From: Burkholderiales bacterium
Lineage (GTDB): Bacteria; Pseudomonadota; Gammaproteobacteria; Burkholderiales; Burkholderiaceae_E
Direction: 5' to 3'
Assembly: GCA_947487165.1 (NCBI GenBank)
Contig: CANKWX010000014.1
Span: forward strand, 1 to 63,028
DNA length: 63,028 nt
How positions within the stretch are numbered: position 1 is the stretch's first letter; each line of letters begins with the position of its first letter. The notes below the pieces were generated by a model. The model was not told the origin of the DNA. It searched no databases and saw nothing but the letters and a program-made list of their open reading frames with translations. This document shows positions 7,810 through 15,404 of this stretch, one piece after another. The translations under genes were made by a program, and so were the position numbers.

Positions 7810-9675
7810 ATGAAAGCGTCGCTGCTCAAGTGGTCACTTGGCAGGTCTTTCAGCATGGCTGTCGTTATGGCTGCGGGCCTGCCCGCCATCCTGCCGCAAG
7901 CCGCGATGGCAGCGCCGCCGCAAACCGCCGAGGCGATCTACCTCGGCGGCCCGATCGTCACCGTCAACGAGCTCCAGCCGCAGGCCGAGGCGATCGCGAT
8001 ACGCAGCGGGCGAATCATCGCGGTCGGCTATCGCGACGAGGTGATGAAGCTCAAGGGTGCAAATACCCGGGTTGTCGACCTTGGCGGCAAGGCGCTGCTG
8101 CCGGGTTTCATCGATCCGCACGGCCATGTCTACAGCACGGGCATCCAGGCGATTTCTGCCAACCTGCTGCCGGCGCCTGACGGCGAGGTCAACACGATCG
8201 CCGCGCTGCAATCGGCGCTGAAATCATGGAGCCAGCAGAACGCCCAATTGATCGCCAAATACCGATGGTTTGTGGGTTTCGGCTATGACGATGCACAGCT
8301 TGCCGAGCGTCGTCATCCCACGCGCGAAGACCTCGACAAGGTCTCCACCGACCTGCCGGTGGTCATCGTTCATCAGTCCGGCCATCTGGGTGTGATGAAC
8401 AGCAAGGCACTCGAACTGGTCGGCATTACCGCCGCCACCAAAGACCCTCAAGGCGGATTGATCCGCCGCAAGGCAGGCAGCCAGGAGCCCAATGGTGTGC
8501 TCGAAGAGGCCGCGTTCTTCGGACCGCTGCTGTCGCTGATCAGCAAACTGAGCCCCGACGCCAATCGTGCCATCTTCAAAGCCGGCGCAGACCTTTACAA
8601 GCGCTATGGCTACACCACCGGCCAGGAAGGCCGAGCAACACCGGGCTCGGTGATGACGATGGCCGCACTCGCCAAGGCAGGCGGGCTCGATATCGACGTG
8701 GTGGCCTATCCCGACATGGCGGCCGACCCCGAGATCATCCGGGCGCCGCTTCTTTCCCGGCAATACACCGGACACTTTCGCATCGGCGGCGCGAAACTGA
8801 CGCTCGACGGCTCACCGCAGGGCAAGACCGCCTGGCTGACCAAGCCCTATTTCAAGGTGCCTGAAGGCCAGCCGGCCGACTATCGCGGCTATGCCCAGTT
8901 CAAGGACGACCAGGTCAATGGCTATGTCGACACGGCGTTCAAGAATGGCTGGCAGCTTCTTGTGCATGTCAACGGCGATGCGGCCATCGACCAGTTCATC
9001 GCAGCGGTCAGGCTCGCCGAAAAGAAATACGGGATGGCCGACCGGCGCACGGTCGCCATCCACGGCCAGACCACACGCCTGGATCAGGTCGAGACCTTCA
9101 AGGAACTCGGCATCATTCCGTCCTTCTTCGCAATGCACACCTTTTACTGGGGCGACTGGCATCGCGACTCGGTATTGGGTCCGGAACGTGCTGCCAACAT
9201 TTCGCCGACCGGCTGGGCGCTCGAGCGGGGCATGATCTTCACCTCGCATCACGATGCTCCGGTTGCGATGCCCGATCCGATGCGCGTCATCTCGTCGACC
9301 GTCAATCGCGTCACACGCACCGGCAAGGTCCTTGGCCCCGAGCAACGCGTCAGCCCGCTGACCGCCATCAAATCGCATACCCTGTGGTCGGCCTATCAGC
9401 ACTTTGAAGAGAAAACGAAGGGCTCTCTCGAAGTCGGCAAACTCGCGGATTTCGTGGTGCTCGATCGCAATCCGCTCGTCGGCGACCCCCTGACGATTGC
9501 CGACATCAAAGTGATGGAAACCATCAAGGAAGGCAAGACGGTTTATCGGCGGGAAACCGCAGCAAAGAAGGCCACCAGCACCCAAAGCTGTGCTGATTCC
9601 GGCGCCTGTTTTCTGGTCGCCAGCCGAGCGCTCGGGATGGCCGGAGTGGTTCATTCCCACGACAGCCACAAATGA
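7810..9675 (+). CDS. Exported YtcJ-like metal-dependent amidohydrolase
   Basis: 621 residues with a signal peptide (to about residue 35, AAMAAPP). The amidohydrolase metal motif GFIDPHGH lies near residue 100, further histidines occur in LLVHVNGDAA, TVAIHGQTT and FTSHHDAP, and the C-terminus has KLADFVVLDRNPL, typical of the YtcJ/imidazolonepropionase-like group. These enzymes hydrolyse C-N bonds of amides or cyclic imides; the substrate here is unknown. It is placed between a Bug receptor and a thioesterase with touching ends, so it probably acts on the compound bound by the receptor. A Cys-containing tail follows the conserved end. A paralogue lies at 15405-17348. Confidence 0.88.
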   Translation: MKASLLKWSLGRSFSMAVVMAAGLPAILPQAAMAAPPQTAEAIYLGGPIVTVNELQPQAEAIAIRSGRIIAVGYRDEVMKLKGANTRVVDLGGKALLPGFIDPHGHVYSTGIQAISANLLPAPDGEVNTIAALQSALKSWSQQNAQLIAKYRWFVGFGYDDAQLAERRHPTREDLDKVSTDLPVVIVHQSGHLGVMNSKALELVGITAATKDPQGGLIRRKAGSQEPNGVLEEAAFFGPLLSLISKLSPDANRAIFKAGADLYKRYGYTTGQEGRATPGSVMTMAALAKAGGLDIDVVAYPDMAADPEIIRAPLLSRQYTGHFRIGGAKLTLDGSPQGKTAWLTKPYFKVPEGQPADYRGYAQFKDDQVNGYVDTAFKNGWQLLVHVNGDAAIDQFIAAVRLAEKKYGMADRRTVAIHGQTTRLDQVETFKELGIIPSFFAMHTFYWGDWHRDSVLGPERAANISPTGWALERGMIFTSHHDAPVAMPDPMRVISSTVNRVTRTGKVLGPEQRVSPLTAIKSHTLWSAYQHFEEKTKGSLEVGKLADFVVLDRNPLVGDPLTIADIKVMETIKEGKTVYRRETAAKKATSTQSCADSGACFLVASRALGMAGVVHSHDSHK

Positions 9676-10094
9676 GTGACGCCAGGCCGATGAGCTCGCA
9701 TCCCTTTGCAGACCTGATCGGCCTTTCCGTCGGCGAACAGCAGGAAGGCCACAGCCGATGCTCGCTCACCGTCGAAGACAAGCACCTGAACCCGCACCGG
9801 GTGGTGCATGGCGCAGTGATCTATGCTCTGGCCGACACCGGCATGGGGATGGCCCTCTACCCGTCGCTGTCCGACGGCGAGATCTGCGCCACCATCGAGA
9901 TCAAGATCAACTACTTCAAGCCAGTCACGACCGGGCCGCTTCACTGCACCAGTGAGGTCCTGAATCGGGGTCGAACCGTGGCCAATCTCGAATCGCGGGT
10001 CTATGTGGGCGACACACTGGTCGCCCAGGCCAATGGCAACTACGCGATCTTCAAACCGCGTGCCACAGGAACGGGCAGCAGGCAGCAGGCCTGA
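9672..10094 (+). CDS. PaaI-type hotdog-fold acyl-CoA thioesterase
   Basis: 140 residues. The PaaI-family core is visible: HRVVHGAVIYALADTGMG (active-site helix), then EIKINYFKPVTTGPL and AQANGNYAIF. Such enzymes hydrolyse acyl- or phenylacetyl-type CoA esters in the cytoplasm. The start overlaps the amidohydrolase stop (ATGA), indicating co-translation in a three-gene unit with the receptor and the amidohydrolase. The substrate cannot be read from sequence. Confidence 0.88.
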   Translation: MSDARPMSSHPFADLIGLSVGEQQEGHSRCSLTVEDKHLNPHRVVHGAVIYALADTGMGMALYPSLSDGEICATIEIKINYFKPVTTGPLHCTSEVLNRGRTVANLESRVYVGDTLVAQANGNYAIFKPRATGTGSRQQA

Positions 10095-10100
10095 CACAGC

Positions 10101-10241
10101 TCAGCTCAACAGCCGCAGCCACAGCGCCGGCCCGACCAGGGCCACCCAGGCGCCCCCCAGCAGCAGGGTAAGCACGAACTCCTGACGAAACACGACTTCG
10201 TCGCGCCACGCGCTGCGGATGCCTTGCGCCGAAAACTGCAT
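10101..10241 (-). pseudogene. Truncated diacylglycerol kinase (dgkA) remnant
   Basis: The 46-codon minus-strand frame contains QGIRSAWRDEVVFRQEF, which matches the N-terminal signature of prokaryotic diacylglycerol kinase (G-[LI]-R-[SA]-AW-x-[DN]-E-x-x-FRQE in E. coli DgkA). The frame continues upstream of the ATG without a stop for about 20 codons. It then stops in the first membrane helix, before the catalytic ELLNSAIE helix. No remainder is found on this strand, because the end abuts the thioesterase gene. It is therefore a decayed fragment, not an active kinase. Confidence 0.7.
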
Positions 10242-10558
10242 GGCCCAAACGACCCTGACGATGCTGAATGCCGATGCTGATTTCGCAACGGGTCTCCCTC
10301 GATGATGAAGTAGATCAGCTCAGTCGCCTGCATCACGGATAGCAAGCTGAGCACATGCACCGCCCACACGGACAGGGCCAAGGCTCCGACTCAAGCGCGG
10401 CCTGTCCGGCCGCTGCGCCGACAGGGCTGAGCTTTCAGACTGTGCCTTGGCGCAGACCGACCTCGCGGCTGATTTTTTCACGATGCCGCCCTGCCTCGCC
10501 TGAACCTCGAACTGAACCGGCTCTCCATTCAATCAACCCCTCAAATCGGGAGTGCACG
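10242..10558. other. Non-coding gap between the dgkA remnant and the PEP-CTERM gene
   Basis: No convincing gene. The minus-strand frame carries the upstream continuation of the dgkA remnant and, in another frame, a short hydrophobic stretch with TELIYFIIEG, whose E-x7-E spacing vaguely recalls the DgkA active-site helix; this is too weak to call. A Shine-Dalgarno-like CGGGAG lies just before 10559. Confidence 0.5.
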
Positions 10559-11317
10559 ATGAGCTTGAAAGCAACTGTATTGGGTGCCTCGATCGCGGCA
10601 ATGTGCCTGACCACCGCACCGGCCGACGCAGGCGTCGTCTCCTTCAGCAGCATTGCTGGCACCTGGAGCAACGCCAGCCCGTCTTCGAGCATTGATGTCA
10701 ATTCGGGCACAGGATCTCTTGCCCAGGTTCGATGGGGCGGGACGTCATTCGCCAACGACAGCGGCTACGACTTTCTTGCCGCCCCAGGCACCACCAGTGT
10801 CACCGTCCCACCGTCACCTTCCTCAATTTTCGATCTCGGAACCTTCACGCACGTGAACAATCCGATTAGCGGCGACTCGATCGACTCGATCAGACTGACC
10901 GTCAATACGAATGTCGCGATCGACAGCATCAGCCAGGGCAATCTGCAATTCGTCTTCAACTTCTTTCACGACGAGACGCCTAATGGCGCGAACCCCTGCC
11001 AATACGGTGGCAACAACTACCAGGGTGTCAATATCAACGGTTGTGCCGACCGGGTCACGACCGCCTACAACACCCTGTCGCAGACATTCACGGTCGGCTC
11101 CGACATCTACACCATCGATGTGCTCGGCTTTAAACTCGGAAGCAATCCGGCGGTCAATGAATTTTTCACCAAAGAAGATTTCATCAACGACGCCACCCTG
11201 CAGGCCCAGGTCAAGCTGCGCAGTGAGGTCAATGTGCCCGAGCCGGCCACGCTCGGTCTGATTGGTCTGAGCCTGATATTCATCGGCGGGCGCGGACTGA
11301 GTCGACGCAAGCCCTGA
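10559..11317 (+). CDS. PEP-CTERM sorting-domain protein with choice-of-anchor K-like domain
   Basis: 252 residues: a signal peptide (to about residue 24, PADAG), a Ser/Asn-rich secreted domain with GTFTHVNNPISG (as in choice-of-anchor K proteins), and a C-terminal VPEPATLGLIGL, hydrophobic stretch and SRRKP tail. This tripartite tail is recognised by exosortase, which links it to exopolysaccharide-producing Gram-negatives. No exosortase is in the window. The start is the ATG after GGGAG; the open frame upstream lacks a coding feel. Its role is unknown, probably an extracellular or biofilm protein. Confidence 0.85.
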   Translation: MSLKATVLGASIAAMCLTTAPADAGVVSFSSIAGTWSNASPSSSIDVNSGTGSLAQVRWGGTSFANDSGYDFLAAPGTTSVTVPPSPSSIFDLGTFTHVNNPISGDSIDSIRLTVNTNVAIDSISQGNLQFVFNFFHDETPNGANPCQYGGNNYQGVNINGCADRVTTAYNTLSQTFTVGSDIYTIDVLGFKLGSNPAVNEFFTKEDFINDATLQAQVKLRSEVNVPEPATLGLIGLSLIFIGGRGLSRRKP

Positions 11318-11330
11318 ACCGACAAGCCGC

Positions 11331-11966
11331 CTAGCGAATCCCGATGATCTTGTGCATCTGCACCGACAGACGCCATTGGGGATTCGCCTGGCAGTAGGCC
11401 AGTGCGGCTTCGGTATTGCGCAGGCGATCCGGGCCGTCCATCGGTTGCAGCAGACGATGCTCGAATGACAGATGCTCGACCGCTTCCGGCATCAGACCCG
11501 GCTGCGGATACACCAGCTTCAGTTCATGGCCCTGCGTCTGCACGATGGCGGCGCCCGCCTTCGGGCTCATGCAGATCCAGTCGATTCCGGCGGGCGCCTT
11601 CAGCGTCCCGTTGGTTTCGACCGCAATCATGAAACCCGCCGCATGCAGGGCATCGACCAGGGCCTCATCGACCTGCAGCAGCGGCTCACCGCCGGTCAGC
11701 ACCACGAATCGATGCGCGATCGAGGCCACCGGCCACTGCACGGCAATCTGCGCGGCAAGCGATTCGGCATCAGGGTATTTGCCGCCGAGCGTGCCGTCGG
11801 TGCCCACGAAGTCGGTATCGCAGAACTGGCAGACCGCGCTCGGCCGGTCGGTCTCGCGCCCGGTCCAGAGGTTGCAGCCGGCAAAGCGGCAGAAGACCGC
11901 AGGTCGACCGGCGTGAAGCCCTTCGCCCTGCAGGGTGTAAAAAATTTCTTTCACCGAATAGGTCAC
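11331..11966 (-). CDS. queE: 7-carboxy-7-deazaguanine synthase QueE
   Basis: 211-residue radical-SAM enzyme converting 6-carboxytetrahydropterin to 7-carboxy-7-deazaguanine. It has the Burkholderia-type cluster motif: Cys31, Cys46 and Cys49 (CX14CX2C, ending CQFCDTDF) rather than CX3CX2C. The N-terminus FYTLQGEGLHAGRPAVF is typical of QueE. It starts three bases after the queD-like stop and is last in the minus-strand operon queC-queD-queE. Confidence 0.95.
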   Translation of the reverse strand: MTYSVKEIFYTLQGEGLHAGRPAVFCRFAGCNLWTGRETDRPSAVCQFCDTDFVGTDGTLGGKYPDAESLAAQIAVQWPVASIAHRFVVLTGGEPLLQVDEALVDALHAAGFMIAVETNGTLKAPAGIDWICMSPKAGAAIVQTQGHELKLVYPQPGLMPEAVEHLSFEHRLLQPMDGPDRLRNTEAALAYCQANPQWRLSVQMHKIIGIR

Positions 11967-11969
11967 AAC

Positions 11970-13079
11970 TCACACCGGCAATGCCGGCCCCTCAAGGTCT
12001 TGAGCAATGATCGAGCCGCAGCCTTCGGTCTCGAAGAGATCAACCCGCACCAGTTCGGGCAGAACAGCACGGGTGGTGCGATAGATCCAGTCGGCGATGC
12101 TCGCGGTATCGGTATCGGCAAGACCTTCCAGTTCATGCAGCGGCCGATGGTCGATTGCCCTGAACACCGGATCGAAAAGCGTCTTGACGTCACCGAAGTC
12201 GATCGTCCATCCCATCAAAGTATCGACAGGTGCACTCAGGTGCAGCCGCAGCGTAAAGGTGTGGCCATGAATGCCTCGCTCGGGCGAGCCTTGCGGTGCT
12301 CGTTTGATCTGCACGGCACTGTCGAGCGTGAAGTCCTTCCAGATGCGATAGCGTTGGCCGTCGAAATTGGCACCGCACGAACCGGTCTCGAACACCGTCA
12401 CCCAGGACAGCTCGGGCAGCACCGCACGCAGTCGGGTCCACAGCCATGACGAGATCAGCTCACTGGTCGGATTGCCAAGACCCTCGATGTCATTGAGGCA
12501 GCGATAGTCGAGCTCGCGCTGCAGCGGCGCCCAGATCGCATCAAGCTGGTCATAGTCGATACTGATGGCGCGCGCGCCGAGGTCCTGGTTGGCATGCACG
12601 ATGACTTCGAAGCCGTGACCATGCATGCGACCGCACTTGTGTCCCGGCGCCACGTTGGGCAACTGGTGCGCCGCCTGAAACCGGTAGCGGCGCCAGACAT
12701 GGGCATGGCCGGCAGGATCAAGATCGACCCCCTGGTTCGAGGTGCTTTGCACCGCGATGCGGCCGATCTGCGGCATAGCCAGCCGGGCCCTGATCCAGCG
12801 CGCAATGTTCTCGTCGGTCGGCTGATCGATCACGGTATTCAGATGCACGTAATTGAGCGGCTCGAGCGCTTCGCTCATCCGTTGCCGCAAGGCCGGCACC
12901 TCGCCGCCCGGATAAGGCGCCCAACCTGCGGCCAGCTGAGCAAACGCCGAAGCCTTGAAACTGTGGCCATGCAGAGCGCGGCAGCGGTGACCGTCGGGCA
13001 GCAGGTCGACCTGGCGTGCCGACTCGAAGCCACCGGTCGCCACCGTCATCAGGAGCGGCGGCGCAGGGGTCGCGATCAT
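11970..13079 (-). CDS. queD: Triple-domain 6-carboxytetrahydropterin synthase (QueD-like fusion)
   Basis: 369 residues, about three times a normal QueD. Three PTPS-like domains can be aligned: D1 (~1-122), D2 (~127-240), D3 (~244-360). D2 has the full zinc/Cys set: His138, Cys149, His153, His155 (CGRMHGH), and Glu231, but Tyr192 replaces the catalytic His (LDY). D3 keeps Asp310-His311 and Glu350 but lacks the first zinc His (Ser254) and the Cys (Glu267). D1 keeps Cys33 and HGH but has Arg22 for His, Asn76-Tyr77 for Asp-His, and Gln111 for Glu. Its position between queC and queE makes the QueD role likely. The ATG overlaps the queC stop; the longer open frame runs back into queC. Confidence 0.88.
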   Translation of the reverse strand: MIATPAPPLLMTVATGGFESARQVDLLPDGHRCRALHGHSFKASAFAQLAAGWAPYPGGEVPALRQRMSEALEPLNYVHLNTVIDQPTDENIARWIRARLAMPQIGRIAVQSTSNQGVDLDPAGHAHVWRRYRFQAAHQLPNVAPGHKCGRMHGHGFEVIVHANQDLGARAISIDYDQLDAIWAPLQRELDYRCLNDIEGLGNPTSELISSWLWTRLRAVLPELSWVTVFETGSCGANFDGQRYRIWKDFTLDSAVQIKRAPQGSPERGIHGHTFTLRLHLSAPVDTLMGWTIDFGDVKTLFDPVFRAIDHRPLHELEGLADTDTASIADWIYRTTRAVLPELVRVDLFETEGCGSIIAQDLEGPALPV

Positions 13080-13783
13080 GTCGGGTTGGCCTGCGCTCGA
13101 AACGCGGCAAAGCCGTGGGCGCGCAGCTCGCAGGCCGGGCAGTGGCCGCAACCGTAGCCCCAGGCGTGGCGCACCGAACGGTCACCGAGATAGCAGGTGT
13201 GGGTCTGCTCGACGATCAGATCCACCAGCGCCTTGCCGCCCAGCGACTCGGCCAGGCGCCAGGTCGCGGCCTTGTCGATCCACATCAGCGGCGTCTCGAT
13301 CACCATCGGACTGGCCAGCCCCAGACTCAGGGCCACCTGGAGCGCCTTGAGCGTGTTGTCGCGGCAATCGGGATAGCCCGAGAAGTCGGTCTCGCACATG
13401 CCACCCACCAGAACCTCCAGCCCGCGCCGGTAGGCGAGCGTGGCGGCAAAGGTCAGAAAGAGCAGGTTGCGGCCTGGCACAAAGGTATTGGGCAGGCCGT
13501 TCTTTTCGAATTCGATCGCCTTGTCCTGGGTGAGCGCGGTATCGCTGATCTGCCCGAGCAAAGACAGATCGAGTAAATGATCATCGCCGAGCTTGCCGCG
13601 CCACCGCCCAAACTGCGCGCGAAACTCATCGAGCACCTTCAGTCGGCAATCAAGTTCGACCGCATGGCGCTGACCATAAGCGAACGCGACGGTCTCGACA
13701 TGCTGATAGCGCTCAAGCGCCCAGGCCAGGCAGGTGGTCGAGTCCTGGCCGCCGGAAAACAGAACAAGCGCACGTGAGTTCAC
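13076..13783 (-). CDS. queC: 7-cyano-7-deazaguanine synthase QueC
   Basis: 235-residue ATP-dependent enzyme making preQ0 from 7-carboxy-7-deazaguanine. The PP-loop [16 protein letters not shown] is near the N-terminus, and a C-terminal four-Cys zinc site is formed by THTCYLG and [12 protein letters not shown]. It is the first gene of the minus-strand queuosine cluster and overlaps the next gene by ATGA. No queF is visible here. Confidence 0.96.
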   Translation of the reverse strand: MNSRALVLFSGGQDSTTCLAWALERYQHVETVAFAYGQRHAVELDCRLKVLDEFRAQFGRWRGKLGDDHLLDLSLLGQISDTALTQDKAIEFEKNGLPNTFVPGRNLLFLTFAATLAYRRGLEVLVGGMCETDFSGYPDCRDNTLKALQVALSLGLASPMVIETPLMWIDKAATWRLAESLGGKALVDLIVEQTHTCYLGDRSVRHAWGYGCGHCPACELRAHGFAAFRAQANPT

Positions 13784-13879
13784 AGCATCAACCGTATGGA
13801 GCGTGTCCGATCGGTCGTCGGACTGCTCAAATCGAACCCGCAGACGACCGCAGACAGAATCGGGAAAATCGGGGTCAGA

Positions 13880-14497
13880 TCAGGGTTTCGGACGCAAGAG
13901 CGCCAGCGCCGATTCGCACATCCGAAGAAGGTCAGGCTTCACACCGCCGGCATTGGCCGCCGCGATCACACTTTCGAGTACCAGACTTGCCACTTCGACC
14001 CGGCCCCGGGATTGCACCAGCGCCACCCGAAGATGCTCGATGACCTTGTCCTTGGCATCGATTTCACGCACCAGCGGGTCCCAGTGGCTGACCCGGTAAT
14101 GCTCCATCAGGCCCTGGACGATCGCCTGGCTCGATGCCAGGGTGGCAAAATTGAAGTCCTTCTCGCTGAAATCGCGCAGACCTTCGATGGTCTTGAAGCT
14201 CTCGCTGGTGACGCGTTCGAAGCCCATGCTCCAGTCGGCGTATTGGCGCGCCTCGATCGCACGGCGACCGAGCAGTTGCACCGAGGTGTGGCGCGGATCC
14301 TTTTCGATCACCGCCACCAGATCATCAACCACCCGGTCGTCACCTTCGACGACCTGAAGGAAGGTGCCATTGGCAAAAAGCAGCATGCCGGTGATGTCTC
14401 TGGCCATGTTGTTGCGGCGACACTGCATGAGCAGTGAGAGCAAGTCCTCTGAGGACATTGGCGCTGCCGCCTGGCTGATATACGAAATCTGGATCAT
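13880..14497 (-). CDS. BLUF-domain blue-light sensor protein
   Basis: 205 residues. The N-terminal ~95 form a BLUF domain: Tyr6 (ISYIS), Asn30 (RRNNMARDITG), Gln48 (FLQVVEG), then RH at 69-70 and Trp89/Met91 (DWSMGF). These are the flavin-binding and photocycle residues. The C-terminal ~110 residues are mostly helical with no recognised output domain, so signalling probably acts by protein-protein contact. The start is fixed by an AGGAGGTG Shine-Dalgarno six bases upstream; the longer frame is rejected. A TACAAT -10 candidate is at 14531-14536. Divergent from the SOUL gene. Confidence 0.92.
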   Translation of the reverse strand: MIQISYISQAAAPMSSEDLLSLLMQCRRNNMARDITGMLLFANGTFLQVVEGDDRVVDDLVAVIEKDPRHTSVQLLGRRAIEARQYADWSMGFERVTSESFKTIEGLRDFSEKDFNFATLASSQAIVQGLMEHYRVSHWDPLVREIDAKDKVIEHLRVALVQSRGRVEVASLVLESVIAAANAGGVKPDLLRMCESALALLRPKP

Positions 14498-14708
14498 CGA
14501 GGCACCTCCTGCCGATACGCTGCTTTGACTATTGTAGTGGGTGATTGCTGCACCTGCGTTCAAACGGCGGCGTGACCGATAAAAGAGCCGGACGATCTCA
14601 GCAAAGGCCAGGCCGGCGGGGCGTACAGACCGCGCCGTCATGAAAACCCTCCGCCGCGAGGGGCCTGCCGTCCTTGCGTAAGCTGCCATCTCTGCAAGGA
14701 AACCACTC

Positions 14709-15368
14709 ATGCAAGCTTGTCAGCGCAGACTACTCACCTTTCTATATGCCTTCCTTCCCGCACTGCTGCTCTCAGCCCTGCCAGTCATGAGCCACGCCGT
14801 TGAAGAGCCGGGATACCAGGTCATCCGGAAAATCGACCCGATCGAGCTGCGCCGCTATGCCCCGTATGTGGTGGCCGAGGTGGTGCTGAACACCTCCCCT
14901 GAGAACGCAGGCAACCAGGCTTTCCCGATCCTGGCGGGCTATATCTTCGGCAAGAACAAGGGGGAGCGGAAACTGGCCATGACCGCGCCGGTCATCCAAA
15001 CGAACGCGCCGGTCATCCAGACTGCCGCCCCGGTTCGCCTCGAGATGACCGCCCCGGTGACGCAATCGGCGGTGGCAGGCGGTACGCTGGTGCAGTTCGT
15101 GCTGCCGAAAGACATCACGCTTGCGACGGCCCCCGAGCCAATTGATGAACGCGTGCGCCTGCGCGAAGTGCCCGCCACCACCTGGGCGGTCATTCGTTAT
15201 TCGGGAAGCTGGTCGCAGGCCAATTACGAGGAGCATCTGACGCAGCTCAGAGCCCTTCTGGGCGCCGCCGGCATTGCGACGCAGGGAGAGCCAGTGCTGG
15301 CTCGCTACGACCCTCCCTTCATGCCGTCATTTTTGCGGCGCAACGAGATCTGGCTGGAAGTCCGGTAA
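14709..15368 (+). CDS. SOUL family heme-binding protein, exported
   Basis: 219 residues: a signal peptide (to about residue 30, MSHAVEE), then a SOUL/HBP domain with YQVIRKIDPIELRRY, KLAMTAPVI and FVLPKD. SOUL proteins bind heme or other tetrapyrroles with low specificity. An internal seven-residue unit (APVIQT + one residue) is duplicated at about residues 93-106. Divergently arranged with the BLUF gene, so the two may share regulation; its function in the periplasm is not established. Confidence 0.88.
   Translation: MQACQRRLLTFLYAFLPALLLSALPVMSHAVEEPGYQVIRKIDPIELRRYAPYVVAEVVLNTSPENAGNQAFPILAGYIFGKNKGERKLAMTAPVIQTNAPVIQTAAPVRLEMTAPVTQSAVAGGTLVQFVLPKDITLATAPEPIDERVRLREVPATTWAVIRYSGSWSQANYEEHLTQLRALLGAAGIATQGEPVLARYDPPFMPSFLRRNEIWLEVR
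14985..15026 (+). repeat. 21-bp in-frame duplication inside the SOUL gene
   Basis: Two adjacent near-identical 21-base units (each starting GCGCCGGTCATCCA) encode APVIQTN and APVIQTA. The reading frame is preserved. It lengthens the loop after the conserved MTAPV motif. Confidence 0.75.
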
Positions 15369-15375
15369 AAGACAT

Positions 15376-15392
15376 CGGTCGGGCACCGACCG
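15376..15392. terminator. Hairpin between convergent SOUL and amidohydrolase genes
   Basis: A perfect 7-bp stem CGGTCGG/CCGACCG with a 3-base loop lies between the two convergent stop codons. There is no T-tract on either side, so it is at best a weak or Rho-assisted terminator. Confidence 0.35.
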
Positions 15393-15404
15393 GATCAGCC
15401 CGCC

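Noticed and set aside
10242-10400. Second dgkA copy in the hydrophobic minus-strand frame (TELIYFIIEG)
   Set aside because: Only the two Glu at matching spacing agree; too little to claim homology.
11472-12449. Plus-strand ORF opposite queE and the queD-like gene
   Set aside because: It runs through the stop and start codons of two genuine minus-strand genes and has no motif.
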